Shown here: one piece after another, positions 24,543 to 33,238 of the stretch
Layout: each line of letters starts with the position of its first letter
Position numbering within the stretch: position 1 is the stretch's first letter
Assembly: GCF_002286815.1 (NCBI RefSeq)
Contig: NZ_MUNM01000050.1
Coordinates: 183,220 to 247,219, forward strand
Direction of reading: 5' to 3'
DNA length: 64,000 nucleotides
DNA from: Pseudomonas sp. PICF141
GTDB taxonomy: Bacteria > Pseudomonadota > Gammaproteobacteria > Pseudomonadales > Pseudomonadaceae
The notes under the pieces: generated by a model
Database searches by the model: none
Told to the model about the DNA's origin: nothing
What the model saw: the letters and a program-made list of their open reading frames with translations, nothing else
Position numbers and translations under genes: made by a program

Positions 24543-26093
24543 ATGTCGAATACGCCGCTTCCCTCATTATTCAACCCGGCGGGTATCGAACTCGATCGCC
24601 GCCAGGGCCTGAGTCGTCAGCTCTATCAAGCGCTGCGAATGCGCGTACTCGACGGACGACTGGCCAGCGGCACACGACTGCCGGCCAGTCGCGATCTGGC
24701 GACGGCGTTATCGATTTCCCGGAACAGCGTGGTCCGAGCCTACGATCAGCTTTATGCAGAAGGCTTCATCGAGGGACGTGTGGGCGACGGGACTTACGTC
24801 GCGCTATTGCCTCAAGCCGCGTTACCGGCAAAAAAATTATCCACAAAAGTATCCACAGGGTTTTCAACAGGGTTACCCACAGCCTTATCCACAAATCCGC
24901 CGGATTTACCTGGGGTTTCATCCAGTGAAGTTATCCACAGTGGTGCTTTGGGGCGAATTGAAAAGAACCATTTGGCCTTGCCTCCCAGTGGTCCACCTAG
25001 GGCATTTCGGGTCGGCGTTCCGGCCTTTGATCTATTTCCTTTCGAGGTCTGGGCCAAGCTGAACGCGGCTTTCTGGCGTAAACCGGATTTACAGCGGCTG
25101 TGTTATGGCGATCCGGCGGGAGACGCGCGCTTGCGCGGCCTGATTGCCGCTTATTTGCGCAGTTCACGGGGTATGCAGTGCTCGGCTGAGCAAATTGTGA
25201 TCACCAGTGGCGCACAACAGGGAATTAGCCTTTGTGCACAGCTGCTGGTGGAACCTGGCGACAGAGTCGGTATTGAAAATCCTGGGTACCGGGCGGCGGG
25301 TCATGCGTTTGCGGTGGCTGGCGCGCGATTGCACGGCGTAGCGGTGGACAGTGAGGGCATCGACTGCACCGAATTGGCGAGCCTGGGCGATTGTCGTCTG
25401 GCTTATGTCACTCCCGCGCATCAGTACCCGACCGGGGTGGTGATGAGTCTGGCGCGGCGTCTTGAATTGTTGGCCTGGGCCGAACGTACCCACGGATGGA
25501 TTGTCGAGGACGACTACGATGGCGAATACCGTTACAGCGGCGCACCCCTGGCGCCGTTGGCTGCACTGGATCGACAGGGGCGGGTGCTGTATGTCGGGAC
25601 CTTCGGCAAGGTCGCCTTCCCGGCGTTAAGACTGGGTTACCTGGTATTGCCCCCCGGATTGGTGGAGGCGTTTGCCCAGCGTCGAGCGGTGGATGTGCGG
25701 CATTCTGAGGTGAGCACCCAAGCGGTGATGGCCGAATTCATGGCCGCCGGGCATTTCCAGCGGCATATCCGTCGCATGCGCCGGGCTGCCCTGAGTCGAC
25801 GCAATTGTCTGTTAGCCCATTGGCCAACAAACATTGAGGGTATTGCAAGTGTGCCGAGTGTGGCCGCGGGGCTGCATTTGACGGTTTCGGTGAGCTGCGT
25901 GGCTCGTGAACGCGAGTTGATCGAGCAAGCCGAAAGCGTCGGGGTCGAGGTCATTGGTTTAAGCAGTTACTGGTTGCCCGACTCGCAGACGCCGCTGGAT
26001 CAGCGAGCCGGGTTGGTGTTGGGTTTTGCCGCCGTACCAGAGCCGGCGATCGAAGCGGCTCTGGCCCGTTTGCGCAATGTCTGGGGCGGTTGA
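24543..26093 (+). CDS. MocR/PdxR-type regulator (GntR HTH fused to aminotransferase-like domain)
   Basis: The 516-residue regulator joins an N-terminal GntR winged helix (residues ~20-90; YQALRMRVLDGRLASGTRLP, SRDLATALSISRNSVVRAYDQL) to a C-terminal fold-type I aminotransferase domain (~160-510). The PLP features are kept: GAQQGISL, EDDYDGEYRY and the Schiff-base Lys in GTFGKVAFPALRLGY. The linker (~92-160) is unusual: residues 99-118 are five tetrapeptides (LSTK-VSTG-FSTG-LPTA-LSTN) coded by the 12-bp DnaA-box array described separately. It is divergent from paiB, its likely target; PLP or a pyridoxal adduct is the expected effector. Confidence 0.92.
   Translation: MSNTPLPSLFNPAGIELDRRQGLSRQLYQALRMRVLDGRLASGTRLPASRDLATALSISRNSVVRAYDQLYAEGFIEGRVGDGTYVALLPQAALPAKKLSTKVSTGFSTGLPTALSTNPPDLPGVSSSEVIHSGALGRIEKNHLALPPSGPPRAFRVGVPAFDLFPFEVWAKLNAAFWRKPDLQRLCYGDPAGDARLRGLIAAYLRSSRGMQCSAEQIVITSGAQQGISLCAQLLVEPGDRVGIENPGYRAAGHAFAVAGARLHGVAVDSEGIDCTELASLGDCRLAYVTPAHQYPTGVVMSLARRLELLAWAERTHGWIVEDDYDGEYRYSGAPLAPLAALDRQGRVLYVGTFGKVAFPALRLGYLVLPPGLVEAFAQRRAVDVRHSEVSTQAVMAEFMAAGHFQRHIRRMRRAALSRRNCLLAHWPTNIEGIASVPSVAAGLHLTVSVSCVARERELIEQAESVGVEVIGLSSYWLPDSQTPLDQRAGLVLGFAAVPEPAIEAALARLRNVWGG
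24837..24939 (+). repeat. DnaA-box array inside the MocR coding sequence (12-bp period)
   Basis: Box starts and sequences, all on the plus strand: 24837 TTATCCACA (perfect), 24849 GTATCCACA, 24861 TTTTCAACA, 24873 TTACCCACA, 24885 TTATCCACA (perfect), 24931 TTATCCACA (perfect). The first five are spaced exactly 12 bp and are read as LSTx/VSTx-type tetrapeptides. The sixth is in the +1 frame (read V-I-H-S), so protein repetition does not account for it. About 0.5 perfect boxes per 64 kb would be expected on both strands with equal base use. A DnaA-binding, titration or replication-control role is inference. Confidence 0.75.
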
Positions 26094-26101
26094 CTATTTC
26101 T

Positions 26102-29100
26102 TCAGGTTTCAGTGCCTGCCGGCGCTTGCGGCTCAAGTTTCAGAAACAGATCCAGAACCTGCGGATTGCCGATCCGGCGCAACGCATTATCCACCGCATC
26201 GAAGGTATTCAGTTCCTGGCGTGTTCTGGCTGGCAGCTCTTGCAGATACCCCTCGGCGAATTTGAGATGAGCGGCCGTGAACAAATCATCTGGATCGGTC
26301 AGGTTGTCGTAATGGAAATGCGCGACCCACAACGGTTTTTTCTGGCGTGTCTTGTCCAGAATCCGGTATTCCTGGAAGTAGTCCTTACGCTGCCTGGTCT
26401 TGATGCGGCCGCGCTCGTCTTTGACGATCTCTACCTGGTCATGTTCGTTCAGCCATTTCAGATAGGCCTCCCGGGGTTTGCGTCCCATCAGTAGGGTGCT
26501 GTAGACATTGATGCCTTCGCGTCGCAGCCTTGCGGCTCCCTCGCGTAATTCCGTGCTCAAGCTGCCCACCGGGAAATCGGCTCTTCTGCGAGCCAGTACC
26601 GCCTCCACGTCATTGGCGGCTTTTTCAAATCTTGTCGCCTGTTGATCGAACAGGTCTTGCATGTCCGCCGGGATGCGCGAGGGGCGCTGAGCGTCGGTGC
26701 GCAGACGTTTGATGAACCCGTCGAGTTCAACGGTTTGAGACATCGCGTTGGCGATGATGCCTTCATCGTCCAGTACCGCCGGTTGTACTGGGCGCCGGGT
26801 CGCCGCCTTGATGATGGGGATGTCTTCGACAGGCTCGGGATTTTCGGTAGAAGGTGTCTTTGGCGCTTCACTCCCTCGTGGCCGGGATTTGTTCGCCTTG
26901 CCGATGGCTCGGGACGTGGAGGGCAGCGGTTCGAGTCGGCTCATTGCTGCGACCGGTACTTCTTCAGACTCGGGAAGCGAGTCGAGCAGACGGTTACGCG
27001 CCACTTTATGTAACTGACCAACCAACGTTTGAATGCGCTTGAATCGGACCGGCTCCAAATGATCGGGCCAGGTGATGGAGAGCTCTTGCAGGCGCCGTTC
27101 GGCGTCTGCCAGGTGATCGACGAGGGTGGTGAGCCGATCGACATTCAGCGCCCCGGCTTCAGTGGAGCGCAAGGTGTGTCCCGCGTCAGCCGCGCTGTCG
27201 AAAATCTGCACGACAAGCTGACGTACCTGACTCATGTTGCTGTCGGGTACTTCGTGCAGGCAAAGCTCGGTGGACAAGCCGATTTCATTGGCTTGAAGGT
27301 CGTAACGGGAGAAAGAAGGCAGTAATTTTTTCAGATCGCCGGCGATCTTGCGGGCCGTGCCGGTGTTGCTCATCAACGTGTCCAGCGAGGTGTGCAGGCG
27401 ATCGAGGCGATCAATTATTTCATCGCTGATGACTATGGCTTTCTGTGCGGCTTCCAGCTGCGTGGCGCGGGGCAGGCTGCTCGCAAGCTCGGACTGGCTG
27501 ACCAGGGGCACGACGATTTTTGCATACTCGCGCATCTTCATTCTCAGCCAGCTGCTGAGGAAGCGATGCTGCTCAATGGTGAGGCGCATCAGCTGAGACT
27601 GATAAAACACGCCCGCGCCGCCTGCTTCGCGCCATTTTTCCAGGTTTTCCAGGGCCTGGGCATATCCATTGGCCAGCTCGTTGGCGGTTGTGGTGTAAGT
27701 GGTTATGGCTGCATCGGACTCCGTCGCTGATACGTCGTTGTTCTCCAGGTGTTGCAAGGCCTCCTCCAAACGGGCTTTGCCAGCCGCTTCCTGAGCAATG
27801 AACAGATGCAGGGCGGTCCATGCTTCGTCCTTTTTCCGGGCTTTTTCGCGCCGCAGGGCTTCTATTCGCCCGCTCGGGCCGCCGCCACGCAACCGTAGCT
27901 TCAGGTCCCAGTGCCATCGACCTGTGCCTTCGTCGAATTTCACACTGAAACCGGATCGCTCGGGGTCGTTCGGATCAACGATGAATACCGGTTCGTCCGT
28001 TTCGGCGCTGACCTGAAACCATCGCTCACCGACCTTGGCGTACAGCTTTCCCGTGAGTTCATGCAGATGGTTGGCGTTGGCCTGTGCACCCACGGGCAGC
28101 TTCGGCGCCGGGACCTGGAATCGATTGATCTGCTGTAAAAATCGCGCTCCTGCATTGATACGGCCAAGCGTGGCGGGCGCGAGGGTGGAGAGGTGCGTTT
28201 CGGGCAGTTCGGCACTCAGCGGGGTCGCGTCATGGGTGACCGTCGGCGGCTTGGTGATGGAAGGGGCCGTGAATAGAGGCTCGTCCATGTATGGCTGTTG
28301 CTGCGAGGCATTTTCGTCCAAGGGATTTGAGAAGCGAATGCGCCGCGTCGCGACCCGTTGCATGAGCAAAATGCCCAGCGCCAACAAGACATCGCCGATC
28401 GAAGACCACTCGACGAGCGTGTTGCCGTGCTCATGGGCATCCAGCGCCTGCTGGATCTGGGTGATGCTTTGCCAGACCCAGACCGCGGTGCCCGCCGAAC
28501 CGCTGAGAAAATTGGCGGCCACGCTGAACATCGCCCAACCGCTGTCAGCCAGCAGCGCCCAGCGACGTTCGGCGTTGGAGGTCGATTGGCGGTCGGCCAG
28601 CTCGGCCATTGCCTGGCTATTGCGATTGAACAGGGTCGTCAGGATATCGCCGCTCAGCGGCGTGTTTGTCAGGTTGACGGAAGCGGTCAGGTCGAGATGG
28701 ATAAACGGTTCGAAAGCCAGTTCGGTAATGGTCCAGGGCGAGGGTATACCGCTGGAAAACACATATTGGGCGTATTCGAAACTCAACGTGCTGTTGGGCA
28801 GCCAGGCCAGAATCGAGTCGCGCAGTTCGCCGGGCTGATAAAACGCATACAGCATGTTCTGTTCGGAAGGGAACTGGCGCAATGGTTGATCCAGCAACGG
28901 TTGATAAAGCAGGCAAGGGCCGCTCGAGCCCGCACGCGGGGCGATGATGTACATGTTCGCGACGGTGTCCGGCGTACTGCCAAGACGATAATGGGGCATG
29001 AATGCCAGCGGGCGAATCTGCACCGGCCACTCGGCGAGTGGCCCGTTGGTTTCGATCGACTCCATCAGTTGGCAGACCTGACGGTAACCCTGATCATCGA

Positions 29101-30691
29101 CCCCGCCCTGTTGCTTGAGCTTGTATTCCAGGGCCAGCAACGGCAGCAGCAATGGCCACTGACGACAGTAACGGGCCTTGTGGCGCCGAGCCTGCACCGG
29201 ATCGTCGATGAGTGTGCGCTTGATCAGCTGAGGGTAGGTTTCGCCGATGTTGATCTCATTGGCCATACGCAACAGGAACGTCACTGTCATCCAGGCGGGT
29301 GCGGCTTGGCCATCGGCATAGGCGACTGTCGCGCTGTACGGTCGAACATTTTGCAGCGCGAATTCACCCAGGGTTTCGACCTGTCGGTTATGCGGGTCGG
29401 GGAGGGTGAAACCGCCGGCTTCAAAGCTGTGGGTGACAGTGATCCGAATGTCATTCAGGCGCAGGCCCGCTGCATCTTCGCCGGTTTTGTCGGCGAGGAT
29501 GGCATCGCACATTTTTTGCTGGGCGTAGGTATTGATGAGGGGTATGTCTTCGGCATTGAAGACACCGCTGTCGGACTGACCTCTGAGAGAGCCCAGATTG
29601 GTCAGGTAGCCGCTGTAGGCCTGGATATCGTCGAGCGAGCCTGCCAATAGCCATTCGGGGATCGCGTTTTCCAGCTGTTCGACGCGTGCGTTGTCTTTGG
29701 CATTGATCGTAGTGCTTTCGTCCCGCCGGGGAGAAAATCTGGCCAACAGCGAGCGACTGGCCGGATCGAGCGCCTCAATGGAATCAATCTGAATGCCTAT
29801 CAGCGCCCAGACCATGGCATCGAAGATGTTTTCCTCGGGTTCATAGAGTCGCCACTTCAGGCTTTGGCCGCTCAGATCGATGTCGATTCGCTGGGGAAGG
29901 ACCATGCCCAGTTGCTCCAGAGAATCGAACGATTCGTAGCCATTACTGATGGTGTACATCACGACCAGTTCGCGGGTGCCAATGGTTGCGTTCAGCACCA
30001 GCGCGCCCGGTAGCATCAAGTGTCGGGTGCTGTTGCCCTCTGCCATTTCGAAGCCGACATCCAGATCCAGCAGGCACGCGCGGACATCAGACAGCCCACT
30101 GTCGGTGGTCTGACGTAGCGCCTTGTCAGGGTATTGCGAAACGAGTCGTGCGAGGCGGCACTCATCCGCGTCCCAGCCGGTAACCGACTGAACATCGAGT
30201 GCCTCCTGCAAGGTATTGGAAAGGGTTTGCCAGCGCGGCAGCTGGCCGACGGTTTCATTCCAGTAGTCCAGCTGACGTTGTTCGAAGGCCAGGAACAGCG
30301 ATGGGGCATGTTCATTCAGCAGGCTGGTGATCGCGTCCATACTGACCGGTAAATGGATGGGATCGCGGGCATGGGGCGTCAGGGTCAGGAAATGTTCGCC
30401 CTCGATGTAGTTGGCTGTGGTTTTTTTAAAGGCCAGACGTGCCAGCGCATAAGTCAGTGATTCGAAGTGGTTGCCGTGGCTAACCAGATCGTCTCCGTGC
30501 GAGCGCCATATCGGCGTGGCCAGCATGGCTTTGTCGGGGTCGATGTTTTGTTCGGGAAAGCATTTCTTCAAGGCATTTTGCAAAAATTGCGCAGCGGCAT
30601 CATGAAGTGACGGACCGCCGCTGGCTTGATCCACCAGGCGACTTTTATTCAACATGGGGGGCGAAACGGTTGTTCGGATGTTTTCAGTCAT
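26102..30691 (-). CDS. Giant toxin-like protein, dermonecrotic-toxin N-terminal (DUF6543/ToxA_N) type
   Basis: The ~1529-residue protein resembles the large Pseudomonas proteins annotated with a dermonecrotic toxin (DUF6543/ToxA_N) domain. Visible parts: N-terminal ~700 residues with FLLRMANEINIGETYPQLIKRTLIDDP; a hydrophobic stretch (~720-790; FSVAANFLSGSAGTAVWVW, VLLALGILLMQRVA) that could insert in a membrane; the family mark GTGRWHWDLKLRLRGGGPSGR (~925-945); a long helical region (~945-1270); and a C-terminal domain (~1410-1529; LKWLNEHDQVEIV, QRKDYFQEYRILD, WVAHFHYDNLTDPDDLFTAAHLKFA). There is no signal peptide and no secretion or immunity gene beside it. ATG 30691 lacks a Shine-Dalgarno; ATG 30655 is an alternative. 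Activity unknown. Confidence 0.72.
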   Translation of the reverse strand: MTENIRTTVSPPMLNKSRLVDQASGGPSLHDAAAQFLQNALKKCFPEQNIDPDKAMLATPIWRSHGDDLVSHGNHFESLTYALARLAFKKTTANYIEGEHFLTLTPHARDPIHLPVSMDAITSLLNEHAPSLFLAFEQRQLDYWNETVGQLPRWQTLSNTLQEALDVQSVTGWDADECRLARLVSQYPDKALRQTTDSGLSDVRACLLDLDVGFEMAEGNSTRHLMLPGALVLNATIGTRELVVMYTISNGYESFDSLEQLGMVLPQRIDIDLSGQSLKWRLYEPEENIFDAMVWALIGIQIDSIEALDPASRSLLARFSPRRDESTTINAKDNARVEQLENAIPEWLLAGSLDDIQAYSGYLTNLGSLRGQSDSGVFNAEDIPLINTYAQQKMCDAILADKTGEDAAGLRLNDIRITVTHSFEAGGFTLPDPHNRQVETLGEFALQNVRPYSATVAYADGQAAPAWMTVTFLLRMANEINIGETYPQLIKRTLIDDPVQARRHKARYCRQWPLLLPLLALEYKLKQQGGVDDQGYRQVCQLMESIETNGPLAEWPVQIRPLAFMPHYRLGSTPDTVANMYIIAPRAGSSGPCLLYQPLLDQPLRQFPSEQNMLYAFYQPGELRDSILAWLPNSTLSFEYAQYVFSSGIPSPWTITELAFEPFIHLDLTASVNLTNTPLSGDILTTLFNRNSQAMAELADRQSTSNAERRWALLADSGWAMFSVAANFLSGSAGTAVWVWQSITQIQQALDAHEHGNTLVEWSSIGDVLLALGILLMQRVATRRIRFSNPLDENASQQQPYMDEPLFTAPSITKPPTVTHDATPLSAELPETHLSTLAPATLGRINAGARFLQQINRFQVPAPKLPVGAQANANHLHELTGKLYAKVGERWFQVSAETDEPVFIVDPNDPERSGFSVKFDEGTGRWHWDLKLRLRGGGPSGRIEALRREKARKKDEAWTALHLFIAQEAAGKARLEEALQHLENNDVSATESDAAITTYTTTANELANGYAQALENLEKWREAGGAGVFYQSQLMRLTIEQHRFLSSWLRMKMREYAKIVVPLVSQSELASSLPRATQLEAAQKAIVISDEIIDRLDRLHTSLDTLMSNTGTARKIAGDLKKLLPSFSRYDLQANEIGLSTELCLHEVPDSNMSQVRQLVVQIFDSAADAGHTLRSTEAGALNVDRLTTLVDHLADAERRLQELSITWPDHLEPVRFKRIQTLVGQLHKVARNRLLDSLPESEEVPVAAMSRLEPLPSTSRAIGKANKSRPRGSEAPKTPSTENPEPVEDIPIIKAATRRPVQPAVLDDEGIIANAMSQTVELDGFIKRLRTDAQRPSRIPADMQDLFDQQATRFEKAANDVEAVLARRRADFPVGSLSTELREGAARLRREGINVYSTLLMGRKPREAYLKWLNEHDQVEIVKDERGRIKTRQRKDYFQEYRILDKTRQKKPLWVAHFHYDNLTDPDDLFTAAHLKFAEGYLQELPARTRQELNTFDAVDNALRRIGNPQVLDLFLKLEPQAPAGTET

Positions 30692-30790
30692 GGTCAGGAA
30701 CCGGTTGGCGAATGGGGGCAGGTACTGCCGTTTCGAACCGACAGTACCCAGACGCAAACCGGGGCAGGTGGTAGATAAATACCGCAGGCA

Positions 30791-30818
30791 AAAAAAGACC
30801 CGCGATGGCGCGGGTCTT
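30791..30818 (-). terminator. Rho-independent terminator after the polyamine-binding protein gene
   Basis: AAGACCCGCG/CGCGGGTCTT stem with an ATG loop, followed on the minus strand by eight T. It ends the amidohydrolase-binding protein unit and insulates the toxin-like gene downstream. Confidence 0.9.
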
Positions 30819-30833
30819 GGTTTTCATGGTGCT

Positions 30834-31934
30834 TCAAGTACCAGACTTGATCTTGGTCCAGGCGCGGGTGCGGGCACGCTCGGCATCACGCGGCAGCGGT
30901 TGCAGGGTGTAGAGCGTGCTCATTGCTGCTTCGGTCGGGTACAGGTTGGGGTTGTTGCGGATCGCCGGGTCGACCATTTCCGTGGCGTCCTTGTTCGGGT
31001 TCGGGTAGCCGACGAAGTCGCTGACCGGTGCAATGACCTGAGGTTGCAGCAGGTAGTTGATGAAGGTGTAGGCGTCTTCCGGGTTCTTCGCGCCCTTGGG
31101 GATCGCCAGCATGTCGAACCAGATTGGTGCGCCTTCTTTGGGCAAGCGCATGTCGACGATCACGCCGTTCTTGGCTTCCTTGGCGCGGTTGGCGGCCTGG
31201 GAGAAGCTGCCGGAGTAACCCACCGCGACGCAGATGTCACCATTGGCAATATCGGCCATGTACTTGGACGAATGGAAATAGGTGATGTGTGGACGGATCT
31301 TCATCAGCAGCGCTTCCGCCTTGGCGTAGTCCGCCGGCTTCTTGCTGTTGGGGTCCAGGCCCAGGTGTTGCAGGGCCAGGGGCAGGATCTCCGACGGTGA
31401 GTCGAGCAAGGCCACGCCGCACTGCTTGAGCTTGCTGATGTTCTCTTCCTTGAAGATCAGGTCCCAGCTGTCCACCGGTGCGTTGTCGCCCAGAGCCGCC
31501 TTGACCTTGTCCGGGTTGAAGCCGATCAGAATGGTCCCGTACATGTAGGGCACGGCAAATTTATTGCCCGGGTCGTTGGCTTCGATCAGCTTCATCAGCT
31601 TGGGGTCGAGGTGGTTCCAGTTCGGCAGTTTGCTGCGATCCAGCGGCTGGAATACGCCGGCTTCGATCTGCTTGGCGAGGAACACATTGGACGGCACCAC
31701 CACGTCGTAACCGGAGTTGCCGGTCAGCAACTTGGCCTCCAGTGCTTCGTTGGTGTCGAAGATGTCGTAGACCAGTTTGGTCTGGGGATTCTGGGTCTTG
31801 AAATCTTCCAGTGCTTTGGGGGTGATGTAGTCGAACCAGTTGTACACCCGCAACGTGCGCTCTTGGGCGTGAACGGCACCACTGAATACGGTGGCGCATA
31901 GCACTGGGGCGATAAAACGCGTGAGTCGATTCAT
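30834..31934 (-). CDS. Polyamine ABC transporter substrate-binding protein (PotF/SpuD family)
   Basis: The 366-residue periplasmic protein has a signal peptide (MNRLTRFIAPVLCATVFSGAVHA) and the PotF-family pattern TLRVYNWFDYITPKALEDF, YDIFDTNEALEAKLLTGNSGYDVVVPSN, GYSGSFSQAANRAKEAKNG and IPKGAKNPEDAYTFINYLLQPQV. It binds putrescine, spermidine or acetylated polyamines for an ABC importer. ATG 31934 follows GAGGAA; the frame continues upstream. It is 13 bp behind the acetylpolyamine amidohydrolase gene, so the pair forms an operon. I remember the same pair in P. aeruginosa as PA1409-PA1410. No permease or ATPase genes are near. Confidence 0.9.
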   Translation of the reverse strand: MNRLTRFIAPVLCATVFSGAVHAQERTLRVYNWFDYITPKALEDFKTQNPQTKLVYDIFDTNEALEAKLLTGNSGYDVVVPSNVFLAKQIEAGVFQPLDRSKLPNWNHLDPKLMKLIEANDPGNKFAVPYMYGTILIGFNPDKVKAALGDNAPVDSWDLIFKEENISKLKQCGVALLDSPSEILPLALQHLGLDPNSKKPADYAKAEALLMKIRPHITYFHSSKYMADIANGDICVAVGYSGSFSQAANRAKEAKNGVIVDMRLPKEGAPIWFDMLAIPKGAKNPEDAYTFINYLLQPQVIAPVSDFVGYPNPNKDATEMVDPAIRNNPNLYPTEAAMSTLYTLQPLPRDAERARTRAWTKIKSGT

Positions 31935-31947
31935 TTGTGCTGATTCC

Positions 31948-32979
31948 TCATTGGGCGCTTTCAAAACCTTCGAGAACGTTCACGGCATTGATGCCGATTT
32001 CTTCCACCGCGTAACCGCCTTCCATCACGAACAGCGTCGGCTTGCCGAGGCCCGCGATGCGCGCGCCCATCGCCAGGTAATCCGGGCTGTCGAGTTTGAA
32101 CTGGGAGATCGGGTCGTCCTTGAACGTATCGACGCCCAAGGACACGACGATGATGTCGGCACCGTACTTTTCAATCTCTTTGCAGGCCTGTTCCAGCGCT
32201 GCGCTCCAACGGTCCCAGCCTGAACCGGCGGGCAAAGGGTAGTTGAAGTTGAACCCTTCGCCCGGTCCTTCACCGTGTTCGTCTTCGTAACCGAGGAAGA
32301 ACGGAAACTCGGCTTCCGGATGGCCGTGGATCGAGGTAAACAGCACGTCGCTGCGCTCGTAGAAGATCGATTGGGTGCCGTTGCCATGGTGGTAATCGAC
32401 GTCGAGGATCGCGACCTTTTTGTGGCCTTGATCGAGGAATGCCTGGGCGGCGATGGCGGCGTTGTTGAGGTAGCAATAACCGCCCATCAAATCGCTGGCG
32501 GCATGGTGCCCCGGTGGACGGCACAAGGCGAAGGCAGTGTGAGCACCGCGCTGGATCTCCGCTTGGGCTGTGAGCGCCACTTGCGCCGCGCTATACGCCG
32601 CTTGCCAGGTGCCGGCGGTAATCGGTGCGCCGCCGTCGAAGCTGTAATAGCCGAGCTGACCGTGCAGGCTGGTGGGCATGATCCGGCGCAAGGTGCGGGC
32701 CGGCCAGGTGTAGGGCAGCAAATCGCCGTCGGTGTTGAACTCGGTCCAGCGTGCCCAGGCCCCTTTGAAGAAATCGAGGTAGTCGCGGCTATGGATGCGC
32801 GCGATCGGCTCGAGACCAAAATCCTGCGGCGCCGCGATCGGGCCCAGATCGCGGGACTGTACCCGTGCCAGCACATGGTCGGCCCGCGAGGGCATTTCGA
32901 AGCAGGGCATCAATTGCCCGTCCATCAATTCGCAACGGCCGTGATGCAGGTGGTGATCGTGTGAGTAGATCGTCAGCAT
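31948..32979 (-). CDS. aphA: Acetylpolyamine amidohydrolase (histone-deacetylase family)
   Basis: The 343-residue enzyme removes acetyl groups from acetylputrescine or related polyamines. It has the class II HDAC pattern: the tandem His dyad RPPGHHAASDLMGGYCYLNN, the zinc ligands of LDVDYHHGNGTQSIFY, the SIHGHPEAEFPFFLGYEDEHGEG region and VSLGVDTFKDDPISQFKL near the C-terminus. Length and the L2-loop-like insertion fit bacterial AphA/AphB (~341-344 residues) rather than AcuC. ATG 32979 follows GGAGAACAAGA; the upstream frame is not conserved. It is first in an operon with the polyamine-binding protein. The choice between aphA and aphB is by memory of gene context. Confidence 0.88.
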   Translation of the reverse strand: MLTIYSHDHHLHHGRCELMDGQLMPCFEMPSRADHVLARVQSRDLGPIAAPQDFGLEPIARIHSRDYLDFFKGAWARWTEFNTDGDLLPYTWPARTLRRIMPTSLHGQLGYYSFDGGAPITAGTWQAAYSAAQVALTAQAEIQRGAHTAFALCRPPGHHAASDLMGGYCYLNNAAIAAQAFLDQGHKKVAILDVDYHHGNGTQSIFYERSDVLFTSIHGHPEAEFPFFLGYEDEHGEGPGEGFNFNYPLPAGSGWDRWSAALEQACKEIEKYGADIIVVSLGVDTFKDDPISQFKLDSPDYLAMGARIAGLGKPTLFVMEGGYAVEEIGINAVNVLEGFESAQ

Positions 32980-33137
32980 TCTTGTTCTCCGCAGGCTGAT
33001 TCGGTTGCACACAGTTTTGCGGCGGGCGGCGTTTGGGAGAACGGCAGGAAAGGCCAAAAGGGGATCGATATGGCCAAAAGATTTGACCGAAATTCGCCCC
33101 CTGATGGCACACCGGTGCCCCAGGATGACGCATCCGC

Positions 33138-33237
33138 CCCCTGTAGGAGCGAGGCTTGCCCGCGAAAGCGATGGTCCAGTCAATGGAGATGCGTCGAATG
33201 TACTGGCCTCTTCGCGGGCAAGCCCGCTCCCACAGGG
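33138..33237. repeat. REP-type inverted pair (TTGCCCGCGAA family)
   Basis: CTGTAGGAGCGAGGCTTGCCCGCG and CGCGGGCAAGCCCGCTCCCACAGG face each other across about 50 bp, immediately past the AraC-family gene stop. The arms belong to two sub-variants (GCGAGGC and GCGGGCT). Confidence 0.88.
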
Positions 33238-33238
33238 A

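Noticed and set aside
28358..29650. 430-codon plus-strand frame opposite the toxin-like gene
   Set aside because: The minus-strand frame is continuous for 4.6 kb with a coherent protein; the plus-strand reading shows no family pattern.
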